Shown here: one piece after another, positions 45,788 to 55,227 of the stretch
Position numbering within the stretch: position 1 is the stretch's first letter
How the letters are laid out: each line of letters starts with the position of its first letter
Made by a program: the position numbers and the translations under genes
The notes under the pieces: generated by a model
The model's input: only the letters and a program-made list of their open reading frames with translations
Database searches by the model: none
Told to the model about the DNA's origin: nothing
Source: Aquitalea aquatilis
GTDB lineage: Bacteria; Pseudomonadota; Gammaproteobacteria; Burkholderiales; Chromobacteriaceae
DNA length: 64,000 nucleotides
Direction: 5' to 3'
Assembly: GCF_005155025.1 (NCBI RefSeq)
Contig: NZ_CP039731.1
Coordinates: 3,906,001-3,970,000, forward strand

Positions 45788-46471
45788 TCAGATGGGGATG
45801 ATGCTCAGGAAAAATTTGGCCAGCCAGCCCGGCTCGTTGTATAGACGGTTATTGCCCTTGGTTTCCTGCTCGATGCGGGCATCGGCCACCTTGAGCGAGG
45901 AGACCGAGCGGTCGGCGGCGATATCTCGCGGATTGACCACGCCGGACAGGCGGATGGACTCGGTATCGCCATTGATGCGTACCACTTTTTCACCGCTGAC
46001 CACCAGATTGCCATTGGCCAGCACTTCGATCACGGTAACGGTAATGGAGCTGACAAAGGTGGTGGCTACCTGATTGGTACCCTTGCCGGTATTGCTGGCC
46101 GCGCCACTGCCGGTGAGCGATGCGCCCAGGCCCTTGGTCAGACCGCCCGGCACGAAGGGAAGCTGGATGCCGCTGGAAATGCTGTCGTTGAGTGCCGAGG
46201 AACGGGTGGCCGTGGTTTGTTCCGACTGCGAAGTCGAGGACTTTTCCTGGATGGTGATGGTGAGCGTATCCCCCACCAGCGCCGGCATTTTGTCTTCAAA
46301 CATGGCACGGTAGCTGCCAGCCTGGAAGATGGAGCCATTAGCCGGCAAGGTGCTGGCTTGCGGCTGCGGGCGGGCTGTCATCGGCAGCGTCACCAGCGGC
46401 GGTTCCTGCGCCGCGCAACCGGCCAGCAGCAAGGCCAGCATCGCTGGCATCATCCATTTCAGCATTTTCAT
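45788..46471 (-). CDS. flgH: Flagellar L-ring lipoprotein FlgH
   Basis: Outer-membrane lipoprotein forming the L ring. The ATG giving MKMLKWMMPAMLALLLAGCA follows GGGGAGG and places a lipobox LAGC at the end of the signal peptide. The 227-residue product has SYRAMFEDKMPALVGDTLTI and VVNPRDIAADRSVSSLKVAD, both characteristic. It lies between flgG and flgI. Confidence 0.97.
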   Translation of the reverse strand: MKMLKWMMPAMLALLLAGCAAQEPPLVTLPMTARPQPQASTLPANGSIFQAGSYRAMFEDKMPALVGDTLTITIQEKSSTSQSEQTTATRSSALNDSISSGIQLPFVPGGLTKGLGASLTGSGAASNTGKGTNQVATTFVSSITVTVIEVLANGNLVVSGEKVVRINGDTESIRLSGVVNPRDIAADRSVSSLKVADARIEQETKGNNRLYNEPGWLAKFFLSIIPI

Positions 46472-46551
46472 TCCGCCCTCCCCACACCGCCTGCCGGCCA
46501 TCAAGCAAAACCGGATTTTAGCGTTTAAACACCGCCAGCAGAACCGGCAGA

Positions 46552-47334
46552 TTACATCTGCGTCAGCTTTTGCAGCATCTGGTCAGCGGTGGTGATCGCC
46601 TTGGAGTTCATTTCAAACGAACGCTGCGCAGTAATCATGTTGACCAGCTCTTCCGTCACATTGACGTTGGACCCTTCCAGAAAACCCTGCTTGACCAGAC
46701 CACGGCTGTCGGTACCCGGATCCCCATCCTGCGGATCGCCCGAAGAGGCGCTCTGCAGATACAGATTATTGCCAACACTTTCCAGACCTTGCGGATTGAT
46801 GAAAGTCGTCAGCTGGATGGTGCCGGCAGTTTGCGGCGCCGGGTTATTGGGCAGGAAGTACTGCACCACACCAGCGGTGGAAACGGTGATTTGCGACGCC
46901 GTGCTGGGGATATTGATATTGGGGTTCAGCTGATAGCCATCCGAGGTCACGATATCGCCACTGGAGTTGCGCTTGAATTCACCATCACGGGTATAGGCAG
47001 TCGTGCCGTCCGGGCGCTGGATGCGGAAAAAACCGTCACCGGTAATGGCCCAGTCCAGCGGCTGACTGCTCTGCGTCATATTGCCCTGGGTAAAGTTTTT
47101 GGCTGTGGCCACCGCCGTGGCACCCGTGCCTACCTGCAAACCGGTCGGCGTGGTGCTGCCATCAGCCAGCTGAGCGCCCGGCTGGCGCAGGGTCTGATAA
47201 TACAGGTCTTCGAAAATGGCGCGCCCGCGCTTGAAACCTACTGTGTTGACGTTGGCCAGGTTGTTGGAAATGACATCCAGATTGAACTGGCTGGAGTCCA
47301 TCCCGGTCTTGGCAACATAAAGCGCACGCATCAT
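46552..47334 (-). CDS. flgG: Flagellar distal rod protein FlgG
   Basis: Distal rod subunit of 260 residues, the standard length. It starts MMRALYVAKTGMDSSQFNLD with VISNNLANVNTVGFKRGRAI and ends FEMNSKAITTADQMLQKLTQ, the N- and C-terminal coiled regions shared by rod and hook proteins. It follows flgF by 54 nt. Confidence 0.98.
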   Translation of the reverse strand: MMRALYVAKTGMDSSQFNLDVISNNLANVNTVGFKRGRAIFEDLYYQTLRQPGAQLADGSTTPTGLQVGTGATAVATAKNFTQGNMTQSSQPLDWAITGDGFFRIQRPDGTTAYTRDGEFKRNSSGDIVTSDGYQLNPNINIPSTASQITVSTAGVVQYFLPNNPAPQTAGTIQLTTFINPQGLESVGNNLYLQSASSGDPQDGDPGTDSRGLVKQGFLEGSNVNVTEELVNMITAQRSFEMNSKAITTADQMLQKLTQM

Positions 47335-47388
47335 GGCGGTGTTTCCTCAGAATTCTTGATTTGTTATCAGTGTTGTCGCGACCAGGCC

Positions 47389-48129
47389 TTAGCCTATGGC
47401 CAGCAGCTGGGTGGCTTTCTGATCGTTCTGATCAGCATTGGTCATCAGCTTGATATTCATGTCGTACTGCCGGCCATGCGAGATCATCTGCACCAGACTT
47501 TCCACCGCATTGACATTGCTGGCTTCCAGCGTTTCCGGCACCAGCTTGACCGAGGTATCGGCAGTGGCGGTATCGCCCCCGTTCATGCGGAACAAGCCAT
47601 CCGGGCCTTTATAAACATCCTTGACCGCAGGATTCACCAGCTTGATCTGCCCCAGCAGCTGCGGGGTGCGGTCCTTGCCATTCTGTGGCACACCCACTAC
47701 CGAACCATCCTGCCCCAGTTGCACCTGATAACCGGAGGGTACGGTAATCGGGCCACCGTCACCGCTGATGGGCAGGCCACTGCGTGTGCGCATCATGCCG
47801 TTGGCGTCCAGCACATAGCCGCCATCGCGGGTATAGGCTTCACTGCCATCCGCTGCCTGCACGGCAAAGAAACCGGGCGAACCCAGGGCAAAGTCGCTGG
47901 GGCTGCCGGTATGCATCAGGCTGCCCTGGCTCATGTCATGGCCAATGGTGTTGTCCACCACATAAGTACGGGTCGGGGCACCGGGGCCAACCACCGGCAG
48001 CGCACGGAAGGAAGCCAGATCGGCCTTGAAGGCATTGGTATTGGCATTGGACAGATTGTTGGCCGTGGTGGCTTGCTGCAAATCGATGTGTTTGGCACCG
48101 GTCATGGCCAGGTACAGCATCTTATCCAT
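47389..48129 (-). CDS. flgF: Flagellar proximal rod protein FlgF
   Basis: Proximal rod subunit of 246 residues. It starts MDKMLYLAMTGAKHIDLQQA and contains NNLSNANTNAFKADLASFRA, with the C-terminal LVQMISHGRQYDMNIKLMTN segment of FlgF. It lies between flgE and flgG in the usual order. Confidence 0.97.
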   Translation of the reverse strand: MDKMLYLAMTGAKHIDLQQATTANNLSNANTNAFKADLASFRALPVVGPGAPTRTYVVDNTIGHDMSQGSLMHTGSPSDFALGSPGFFAVQAADGSEAYTRDGGYVLDANGMMRTRSGLPISGDGGPITVPSGYQVQLGQDGSVVGVPQNGKDRTPQLLGQIKLVNPAVKDVYKGPDGLFRMNGGDTATADTSVKLVPETLEASNVNAVESLVQMISHGRQYDMNIKLMTNADQNDQKATQLLAIG

Positions 48130-48168
48130 TGTTTCCCCGCTTCCTTAGGCTGTTCTGGCTGACATCAA

Positions 48169-49407
48169 TTACAGATTGATGATGGTCTGCATCAAGGTGT
48201 CTTCGGTCTTGATGGTCTGGGCATTGGCCTGATAGAAGCGCTGCGCGGTAATCATGTTCACTAGCTCGGATGTCAGATCCACATTGGAATCTTCCAGCGC
48301 CTGCGACTGCACGGTACCGGAGTTGCCCGAGCCCGGTGCATTGTAGGCCGGCACGCCGGAGGCCAGCGTTTGCTGCCAACGGTTACCACCTTCGTTCTGC
48401 AGGCCCTGCGAGTTGGTGAAGGTTGCCAGGGCAACCTGACCGATGACTTTATTCTGACCATTGGAGAAGCTGGCCATGATATTGCCATGGGTGTCGATAT
48501 TCATGCTGCTCAGGGTACCCGGCGCATAGCCATCCACTGTTTCCGTCGGGGTACCGGAAGCCTGTGCCACCTGGGTAGAGCCGGTGTAATCCACGGTAAA
48601 GGTAACCGGGGACGAAGAGCCATTCACCGGCGTCGGGGAGAAAGTGACACTGAACGGGGTGGTATTGGTCAGATTACCCTTGGTGTCGTAGTTCATGGTG
48701 TAGGTATTGGTACCACTGGCCGGGCTGCCATCGACATAGGCCGTCACCGTCCACGGTGTGCCGGTAGCGGTAGCCGTACCCTTGACGTAATACATGGTCA
48801 GGTTGTGCTGATTACCCAGGCTGTCATACACCTGTGCCGCATTCGACCAGTTAAAACTGTTGGTATTGGTCGGATTCAACGGCGTTACCGTCGGCGGCGT
48901 CAGTCGCGAATCCACATTCACGCCCATGGTGACCTTGGTGGTGACTGCCGGCGAAATCAGATTGGTTTGCAGTTTCAGATCGGTGACCGGGCCCTGGGTC
49001 ACCACGCCATTATTGGCCATCCAGCCTTGCAGGCGGTCGTTGCCATTGACGATGTAACCATCCTTGTCCACCTGGAATTGTCCGTTGCGGGTATACGCCA
49101 GCGAACCGGTGGTCGAGGTCGGATTCTGCCGCATGATAAAGAAGCCATTGTTATTGATGGCCAGGTCCAGGCTGCGGCCGGTCGGGGTGATGTTGCCAGC
49201 ACTGAAGGACTGGGTGACTGCATTCACCTGCGAGCCGATACCGGCGCTGGTATTGGCCACACCATAAAAGCTGGTGGAGAACAGATCGGCAAACTCGGCG
49301 CGCGAACTCTTGAAGCCGACGGTGCTGGCATTGGATACGTTGTTGCCAATGGTATCCAGCTGCGAGGACGCCGAATTCAGACCGCTCAAACCTTGTTGAA
49401 AACCCAT
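48169..49407 (-). CDS. flgE: Flagellar hook protein FlgE
   Basis: Main subunit of the hook, 412 residues. It starts MGFQQGLSGLNSASSQLDTI with NNVSNASTVGFKSSRAEFAD and ends with LTSELVNMITAQRFYQANAQ. The central domain is Thr/Asn/Gly-rich, as expected for the variable surface domain. It follows flgD. Confidence 0.97.
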   Translation of the reverse strand: MGFQQGLSGLNSASSQLDTIGNNVSNASTVGFKSSRAEFADLFSTSFYGVANTSAGIGSQVNAVTQSFSAGNITPTGRSLDLAINNNGFFIMRQNPTSTTGSLAYTRNGQFQVDKDGYIVNGNDRLQGWMANNGVVTQGPVTDLKLQTNLISPAVTTKVTMGVNVDSRLTPPTVTPLNPTNTNSFNWSNAAQVYDSLGNQHNLTMYYVKGTATATGTPWTVTAYVDGSPASGTNTYTMNYDTKGNLTNTTPFSVTFSPTPVNGSSSPVTFTVDYTGSTQVAQASGTPTETVDGYAPGTLSSMNIDTHGNIMASFSNGQNKVIGQVALATFTNSQGLQNEGGNRWQQTLASGVPAYNAPGSGNSGTVQSQALEDSNVDLTSELVNMITAQRFYQANAQTIKTEDTLMQTIINL

Positions 49408-49446
49408 GTGATTACTCCCCGAAACCTGTTTGCGCTAATGACTTGG

Positions 49447-50142
49447 TTAAGACAGCTGTGCAACGTTTGCCAGACCGACGCTGGTCCCGTCTTTCATGAT
49501 CAGTTGCGGCGAGCCGCTGGCCCAGCTGACGGCGGTTACCGCCTGGTTGGCATACGGTGTGGCCGTCACCGCAGCGCTGCTGGCACTGGTCGCCTTGGCA
49601 CTGAAAGTGTATTTGCCGCTGGGCAACTGCTTACCGTTGGCATCGGTGCCATCCCAGTTGAAAGAGTTAAGGCCGCTGCTAGGGCTCTTGACCGTCAGGG
49701 TATCCACCACATTGCCATTGGCGTCGGCGATACTGACGGTGTAATCGGTGGCCGCACCACTCAGATTCACGGCACCCTGCACATTGGAACCGCTGGTCAG
49801 GCTCAGCGCATTACCCGGCACCAACGCCTGCTTGCCAATCATGGTGGCAGCCATCAGCGATTGATTGGCAGCCTGCGACTGCACCAGGCTCTGCATGGCG
49901 GTGTTCAGCGTCTGCATCCCGGATACCTGACTGATCTGCGCCATCTGGCTGGTGATCTGGCTGTTATCCATCGGGTTCATCGGGTCCTGCGCCTGCAACT
50001 GCGTCACCAAGAGCTTGAGAAAGCGATCCTGAATACCCTGTGCACTGGTATCGGTATTGGAATTACCGGTGCCACTGGTGCTGCCAGTAGTGCCATTCAG
50101 CGCGGCATACGGATTGGTCGAGGAATTAACCGAGCTGGTCAT
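49447..50142 (-). CDS. flgD: Flagellar hook assembly protein FlgD
   Basis: Hook cap that guides FlgE assembly and is lost later. The 231-residue product has the N-terminal RFLKLLVTQLQAQDPMNPMD and NSQITSQMAQISQVSGMQTL motif, and a C-terminal FlgD Ig/tudor-like domain with FNWDGTDANGKQLPSGKYTF. It lies between flgC and flgE. Confidence 0.97.
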   Translation of the reverse strand: MTSSVNSSTNPYAALNGTTGSTSGTGNSNTDTSAQGIQDRFLKLLVTQLQAQDPMNPMDNSQITSQMAQISQVSGMQTLNTAMQSLVQSQAANQSLMAATMIGKQALVPGNALSLTSGSNVQGAVNLSGAATDYTVSIADANGNVVDTLTVKSPSSGLNSFNWDGTDANGKQLPSGKYTFSAKATSASSAAVTATPYANQAVTAVSWASGSPQLIMKDGTSVGLANVAQLS

Positions 50143-50157
50143 GGCTGCTGCCTTTCA

Positions 50158-50568
50158 TCACTGTCCAAGCTGCAGAGTCTTCTGCAGCAGGGTTTTGGCG
50201 GTATTCATCATTTCCACATTGGTCTGATACGAGCGCGAGGCGGAAATCATGTCGGACATTTCCTCGACCGGATTGACATTGGGCATGTTGACATAACCCT
50301 TTTCGTCCGCCAGAGGGTTGCTGGGGTCGTACTTCAGCCGCGGCGGGGTCTGGTCTTCCACAATGGAAGTCACCCTCACACCGGCCACTTGCGGCTGACT
50401 GGCGGTAACCGGCAAGGCGGTAAACACCACGTGGCGGCCCTTGTAAGGCTGGCCGGTCGAGCTGGTGGCACTTTCCGCATTGGCGATATTGCTGGCCACC
50501 ACGTTAAGACGCATGGACTGGGCAGTCAGCGCCGAACCGGAAATGGCAAAAATATTGGCGAGCGACAT
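50158..50568 (-). CDS. flgC: Flagellar proximal rod protein FlgC
   Basis: Proximal rod subunit of 136 residues. It begins [20 protein letters not shown] with [20 protein letters not shown] and has [20 protein letters not shown] near the C terminus, diagnostic for FlgC. It starts 2 nt after the flgB stop. Confidence 0.98.
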   Translation of the reverse strand: MSLANIFAISGSALTAQSMRLNVVASNIANAESATSSTGQPYKGRHVVFTALPVTASQPQVAGVRVTSIVEDQTPPRLKYDPSNPLADEKGYVNMPNVNPVEEMSDMISASRSYQTNVEMMNTAKTLLQKTLQLGQ

Positions 50569-50570
50569 GG

Positions 50571-50981
50571 TTACTGGCCTCCACCGGTAATGGCGGTATT
50601 CAGACTGGACATACGCTTGCTGAGGAAGGTGAGCGTGGTCTGGTATTGCAAGGCGTTATCGGCAAAGGCCGCACGCTCCACATCCATATCCACCGTGTTG
50701 CCGTCCAGGCTTTGCTGTACCGCATTGCGATACTGCACCGCCGGCTTGCCGGCACTGCCAGCCCCCGTACCAGCCAGATGGCGCGTATCGGTCACATTCA
50801 TCGCCAGCTTGCCCTGTCCATCCTGCGCAGACTGCAAGGCCTGCTTGAAATCGAAATCGACTGCCTTGTAATTGGGGGTATCGGCATTGGCAACATTGCT
50901 GGCAATGACTTCCTGGCGATAGGCGCGCAGGTTGAGCGCTCGCTGCTGAAAATCAAATTCCTTGCCAATCTTGTCCAACAT
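50571..50981 (-). CDS. flgB: Flagellar proximal rod protein FlgB
   Basis: First proximal rod subunit, 136 residues, starting [20 protein letters not shown] with [20 protein letters not shown] and the C-terminal [20 protein letters not shown] segment. AAGGAGG precedes the ATG. It heads the operon, with a sigma-54 promoter about 35 nt upstream. flgA and flgM are not beside it. Confidence 0.98.
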   Translation of the reverse strand: MLDKIGKEFDFQQRALNLRAYRQEVIASNVANADTPNYKAVDFDFKQALQSAQDGQGKLAMNVTDTRHLAGTGAGSAGKPAVQYRNAVQQSLDGNTVDMDVERAAFADNALQYQTTLTFLSKRMSSLNTAITGGGQ

Positions 50982-51013
50982 GACCTTGCCTCCTTGAATG
51001 CGTCCCCATCCTT

Positions 51014-51029
51014 AGCAGGAACTGTGCCA
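51014..51029 (-). promoter_or_regulatory. Sigma-54 promoter for the flgB operon
   Basis: On the minus strand TGGCACAGTTCCTGCT has GG and GC exactly 10 nt apart and matches the -24/-12 consensus TGGCACn5TTGCw closely. Transcription would start near 51002, about 20 nt before flgB. This fits class II flagellar control by RpoN and an FleQ/FlrC-type activator. Confidence 0.75.
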
Positions 51030-51161
51030 GCACAAACAATCCATACAGACCATTGATTTTATTGAAACTACAGGCAATACACACCACCACCCGCACAGCG
51101 CACACCGGCAGGAGCGGCAAGTTTTGCCGCCATCACCGCCCCGCTGCCGCTGCCACCAAAA

Positions 51162-51197
51162 CAAAACCGCCGACGGCCCATGGCGTCGGCGGTTTTG
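51162..51197. terminator. Terminator after OsmC-family gene
   Basis: CAAAACCGCCGAC and GTCGGCGGTTTTG form a 13-bp stem, so T-rich ends lie on both strands. On the minus strand it ends the OsmC-type gene and insulates the flgB promoter. Confidence 0.75.
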
Positions 51198-51232
51198 ATC
51201 CAGCCTTAACAGCACACCCCGCAAACAGCTTC

Positions 51233-51649
51233 TTAGTCTGCGCGCAGCTCGAAATCGTGGCTGATGTCAGCCGTCTTGCCCAGCATGATGGAGGCCGAGC
51301 AGTATTTCTCCGCCGACAGCTTGATGGCCCGCTCCACTACCTCGGACTTGAGATCACGTCCGGTGACCACAAAGTGGAAATGAATCTTGGTGAAGACCTT
51401 GGGTTCGGTCTCGGCGCGCTCGGCTTCCATTTCCACCCAGCAATCAGTCACTTGCTGACGCGACTTTTTCAGAATGGAAATCACGTCATAGCTGGTACAG
51501 CCGGCAGTGCCCAAGAGCAGCAGCTCCATCGGACGCGGCCCCAGATTGCGGCCGCCGCCTTCCGGCGCACCATCCATCACCACCGCATGGCCGCTGCCGC
51601 TCTCGCCCATGAAACACACGCCATCCACCCATTTGAGTCTTGCTTTCAC
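51233..51649 (-). CDS. OsmC-family protein, YhfA-like
   Basis: Member of the OsmC/Ohr superfamily; many act on organic peroxides through two cysteines. The GTG start (AAGGA 7 nt upstream) gives MKARLKWVDGVCFMGESGSG, matching E. coli YhfA from its first residues; a GTG 48 nt upstream is less likely. The 138-residue product has GTAGCTSYDVISILKKSRQQ and SAEKYCSASIMLGKTADISH, keeping both family cysteines. It is a single gene with its own terminator. Confidence 0.88.
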   Translation of the reverse strand: MKARLKWVDGVCFMGESGSGHAVVMDGAPEGGGRNLGPRPMELLLLGTAGCTSYDVISILKKSRQQVTDCWVEMEAERAETEPKVFTKIHFHFVVTGRDLKSEVVERAIKLSAEKYCSASIMLGKTADISHDFELRAD

Positions 51650-51771
51650 TGCCCCATCCTTCCGCTTTTGTTCAGCGCAAATCCGCTTAATCGCCACAGA
51701 CTATCATTCCCGATTTGGGCAGACAAAGATTCACCGGTAAAATGGAAAGATTGACCTGTTATAAAGCCATC

Positions 51772-52797
51772 ATGCTGGTACTTGGAATCGAATCATCGTG
51801 CGACGAAACCGGCGTTGCACTGTACGACCTTAAGGCGGGCCTCATTGCCCACCAACTGCATACGCAAATGGCCATGCACGCCGAATACGGTGGCGTGGTG
51901 CCCGAACTGGCCAGCCGCGACCACATCCGCCGGGTTATCCCGCTCACCGAAGCCTGCCTAGCTGAAGTCGGCAAGACCCTGGCCGATGTGGATGCCATTG
52001 CCTACACCCAAGGCCCCGGCCTGGGTGGAGCCCTGCTGGTTGGTGCCAGCGTGGCCAATGCGCTAGCCTTTGGCCTGAACATTCCGGTGATTGGCGTCCA
52101 TCATCTGGAAGGCCATCTGCTATCGCCGCTGCTGGCGGAGCCGCGACCGGACTTTCCCTTCATCGCCCTCTTGGTATCCGGCGGCCACACCCAGCTGATG
52201 GCCGTACGCGGCATCGGCCAGTACGAGGTGCTGGGCGAAACGCTGGACGACGCAGCCGGCGAAGCCTTCGACAAGACGGCAAAACTGCTGGGCCTGCCCT
52301 ACCCAGGCGGCCCGCTGTTGTCGCGCCTGGCCGAAGAAGGCGACCCGGCGCGCTTCAACCTGCCACGCCCCATGCTGCACAGCGACAACCTGGACATGAG
52401 CTTCTCCGGCCTCAAGACTGCCGTGCTGACACTGAGCAAACAGGTGGAAGCCGAGCATGGCCAGATCGACGAACAGACGTGCAAAGACATCTGCCGCGCC
52501 TTTCAGGAGGCCATTGTCGACGTGCTGGTCAGCAAATCGCTGAAAGCCCTGAAGCAGACCGGCATGAAAAAGCTGGTGGTGGCTGGCGGCGTAGGTGCCA
52601 ACAAACAGCTGCGCGCCGCACTGGATCAGGCCGCGGCAAGGCGCAAGCTGGAGGTGTTCTACCCGCCACTGGCCCTGTGCACCGACAACGGTGCCATGAT
52701 TGCCTTTGCTGGCGCCATGCGGCTGAAATACGCCACCGCACCCGGCAGCTACTCGATCAAACCGCGCTGGGACCTGTCCGGCCTGCCCGCTGCCTAA
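51772..52797 (+). CDS. tsaD: tRNA N6-threonylcarbamoyladenosine transferase TsaD
   Basis: Transfers the threonylcarbamoyl group to A37 of ANN-decoding tRNAs, with TsaB and TsaE. The ATG giving [20 protein letters not shown] is the family start; an upstream in-frame ATG adds 19 unrelated residues. The 341-residue product has the metal-binding HHLEGH, the ASKHA nucleotide site [33 protein letters not shown] and [11 protein letters not shown]. An ABC-F gene follows 46 nt downstream. Confidence 0.98.
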   Translation: MLVLGIESSCDETGVALYDLKAGLIAHQLHTQMAMHAEYGGVVPELASRDHIRRVIPLTEACLAEVGKTLADVDAIAYTQGPGLGGALLVGASVANALAFGLNIPVIGVHHLEGHLLSPLLAEPRPDFPFIALLVSGGHTQLMAVRGIGQYEVLGETLDDAAGEAFDKTAKLLGLPYPGGPLLSRLAEEGDPARFNLPRPMLHSDNLDMSFSGLKTAVLTLSKQVEAEHGQIDEQTCKDICRAFQEAIVDVLVSKSLKALKQTGMKKLVVAGGVGANKQLRAALDQAAARRKLEVFYPPLALCTDNGAMIAFAGAMRLKYATAPGSYSIKPRWDLSGLPAA

Positions 52798-52843
52798 ATC
52801 ACCCCGCCGGCGCAGCCTGCTGCGTCGGCCTGACAACCCCATC

Positions 52844-54760
52844 ATGATCCAACTGAAAAACCTCAGCCTGCGTCGCGGCCTGAAAGAATTACTGGTCAAC
52901 GCCAGCCTGACCCTGAACCCCGGCTACAAAACCGGCCTGGTCGGTGCCAATGGTGTGGGCAAATCCAGCCTGTTTGCCCTGCTCAAGGGCGAGCTGCACG
53001 CCGATGGCGGCGATGCCGACATCCCCAAGCAATGGGTCATGGCCCATGTGGCGCAGGAAACGCCGGCACTGGACACCGCTGCCATCGATTACGTGCTGGA
53101 TGGCGACCACGAGTTACGCCAACTGGAAGCCGAACTCTCTGCCGCCGAAGCGCGCGACGACGGCAGCGCCATCGGCCATCTGCATGGTGAGTTGGCGCGC
53201 ATCGAAGCCTATTCTGCCCCGGCCCGCGCCGCCAAGCTGCTGACCGGCCTGGGCTTTGCCACCGAAGCCCACCAGCGGGCAGTGAAAAGCTTCTCCGGCG
53301 GCTGGCGCATGCGGCTGAACCTGGCGCAGGCGCTGATGTGCCGTTCCGACCTGCTGCTGCTGGATGAACCCACCAACCACCTGGATCTGGAAACCGTACT
53401 GTGGCTGGAAGACTGGCTGCAAAGCTATCCGGGGACCTTGCTGATCATCTCGCATGATCGCGACTTCCTCGACAGCATCTGCAGCCATATTGCCGAAGTA
53501 GCCAACCAGACCCTGACGCTGTACACCGGCAATTACAGCCAGTTTGAAACCATGCGTGCGGAAAAGCTGGCGCGCCAACAGGGCGAATTCGACAAGCAGC
53601 AGCGCCAGATTGCTCATCTGGAATCCTTCATCACCCGCTTCAAGGCCAAGGCCACCAAGGCCAAGCAGGCACAAAGCCGGGTCAAGGCACTGGAAAAACT
53701 GGAGCGCATTGCCCCGGCCCACATTGCCTCGCCCTTCGATTTTCACTTCGACAGCCCAGACAACCTGCCCAACCCGCTGTTGCGGCTGGACAAGGTGAAT
53801 ATCGGCTACGGCGATACGACCATCTTGCAGGGCCTGTCGCTGTCGGTAGAAGCCGGCAGCCGCATTGGCCTGCTGGGGGTGAATGGTGCCGGTAAATCCA
53901 CACTGGTGAAGCTGCTGGCGGGCGACCTGCCGCAACAGGCGGGCGAGCTGATCAAGGCGCAAACGCTGAAGATAGGCTATTTCGCCCAGCACCAGCTGGA
54001 AACCCTGCGCGAGGACGAATCACCGCTGCAGCATATGCAGAGACTGGCCCCCACTGCACGCGAGCTGGAACTGCGCAGCTTTCTGGGCGGCTTCAATTTC
54101 CGTGGCGACAACGCGACCGATCTGGTCGGCCCCATGTCCGGCGGTGAAAAGGCCAGACTGGCACTGGCAATGATCGTCTGGCAAAAGCCCAACCTCTTGC
54201 TGCTGGACGAACCGACCAACCATCTGGACCTGGAAATGCGCCATGCCCTGACGCTGGCACTGCAGGATTTTTCCGGCGCGCTGATCGTGGTTTCCCACGA
54301 CCGCAGCCTGCTGGAATCCACCACCGACCTGTTCTGGCTGGTCAGCGGCGGCACGGTCACCCCGTTTGACGGCGATCTGGAAGACTATCGCCAGTGGCGA
54401 CTGGCCCAGCTGGCAGAAAGCGGCAAACCGTCCAGCGGCGACGCCCAGGCCGTCAACCGCAAGGAGCAGAAGCGACAGGAAGCCGAAGCCCGCCAGAAAT
54501 TGGCTCAGCTGAAAAAGCCGCTGCTGAGCAAGCTCGCCAAGCTGGAGAAGCAGCTGGAGCAACTGAGCAGCGAAAAAAACCAGCTGGACGCCTTCATGTC
54601 TGGCGAAGAAGCCTACTCGGACGCCAACAAGAGCAAGCTGGCCGAGGCGGTAAAACGGCTGGGTGTGGTCAGCAGTGAACTGGCTCAGGTAGAGGAAGAC
54701 TGGATGCTGCTGCAAGAAGAGCTGGAAGCGCTGGAAAACAGTATGGACAGCCCGGACTAA
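52844..54760 (+). CDS. yheS: ABC-F family ATPase, YheS-like
   Basis: Soluble twin-ATPase of the ABC-F class, whose members act on stalled or initiating ribosomes; there are no membrane segments. The 638-residue product aligns along its length with E. coli YheS. It has Walker A GANGVGKSSL and GVNGAGKSTL, two signatures (FSGGWRMRLNLAQAL, MSGGEKARLALAM), two LLLLDEPTNHLDLE Walker B motifs, and the interdomain linker FKAKATKAKQAQSRVKALEK. The C terminus is a charged coiled coil (about 540-635). A structured palindrome starts 6 nt after its stop. Confidence 0.93.
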   Translation: MIQLKNLSLRRGLKELLVNASLTLNPGYKTGLVGANGVGKSSLFALLKGELHADGGDADIPKQWVMAHVAQETPALDTAAIDYVLDGDHELRQLEAELSAAEARDDGSAIGHLHGELARIEAYSAPARAAKLLTGLGFATEAHQRAVKSFSGGWRMRLNLAQALMCRSDLLLLDEPTNHLDLETVLWLEDWLQSYPGTLLIISHDRDFLDSICSHIAEVANQTLTLYTGNYSQFETMRAEKLARQQGEFDKQQRQIAHLESFITRFKAKATKAKQAQSRVKALEKLERIAPAHIASPFDFHFDSPDNLPNPLLRLDKVNIGYGDTTILQGLSLSVEAGSRIGLLGVNGAGKSTLVKLLAGDLPQQAGELIKAQTLKIGYFAQHQLETLREDESPLQHMQRLAPTARELELRSFLGGFNFRGDNATDLVGPMSGGEKARLALAMIVWQKPNLLLLDEPTNHLDLEMRHALTLALQDFSGALIVVSHDRSLLESTTDLFWLVSGGTVTPFDGDLEDYRQWRLAQLAESGKPSSGDAQAVNRKEQKRQEAEARQKLAQLKKPLLSKLAKLEKQLEQLSSEKNQLDAFMSGEEAYSDANKSKLAEAVKRLGVVSSELAQVEEDWMLLQEELEALENSMDSPD

Positions 54761-54765
54761 GAGCG

Positions 54766-54865
54766 GCTAACAAGAGCGTAGCGCCCCTGGAGCAAGGGAC
54801 ACCGACGCAGACATTGCAAGGTGTACGGCCAGGAGGCGCAAGGCCGCAACAGGGTTTTTGTTAGC
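54766..54865. repeat. 100-nt nested palindrome after yheS
   Basis: Four nested stems can be drawn: GCTAACAA/TTGTTAGC (54766-54773, 54858-54865); GCGCCCCTGG/CCAGGAGGCGC with one bulged A (54781-54790, 54829-54839); ACACC/GGTGT (54799-54803, 54820-54824); GCA/TGC around a 5-nt loop (54807-54817). It could be a folded RNA end, a structured small RNA, or a palindromic dispersed repeat. No second copy is evident in the window. Confidence 0.5.
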
Positions 54866-54935
54866 GGCGCCAAAGCTTGTCATCAGCGAGGCTGGGCCGA
54901 TGCCACCCGCCCATGCCTCTTGCTGCCGGCTGCAA

Positions 54936-54971
54936 TTATCCACAGCAATCAGCGGATAACTCTGTGGATAA
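54936..54971. promoter_or_regulatory. Inverted pair of perfect DnaA boxes
   Basis: TTATCCACA (54936-54944) and its inverse TGTGGATAA (54963-54971) are both perfect DnaA boxes, extended to a 10-bp inverted repeat with CAG/CTG ends. A weaker box-like AGCGGATAA lies between them. AT-rich DNA follows, mainly 54980-55015 and 55107-55175. The gap separates converging genes, so these are not in an obvious promoter. Confidence 0.65.
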
Positions 54972-55227
54972 GTACTGAACAAATAAAAAAAGTCTTTTTA
55001 CCTTAACAACTTGCTGCAACTGCTCACTAAAAAGGCAGAATAGACCCAGTTGGATACTGATTATCAGTCCTGAGCACTTCCCTGCTTGCCTGATTGCAAT
55101 CATTCAAATCAAGCCATTGATTTTAATGAAAATATACTGTTTATCTTTATTTTTTCAGTAGCTCATATGAAAAAATATATGCCATGAAGATGACGGTTCA
55201 AATACCAGTGCGCCGGGCAACAGCAGC
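54972..55227. other. AT-rich remainder of the yheS/FAD-oxidase convergent gap
   Basis: No ORF with a ribosome site, tRNA or clear terminator is seen. The stretch 55107-55175 is a long A/T-dominated tract, unusual in this GC-rich window. Confidence 0.5.

Noticed and set aside
54900-55200. Chromosomal replication origin
   Set aside because: Only two or three DnaA boxes and no dnaA, dnaN, rpmH or gidA neighbour; reported only as a DnaA-box locus.
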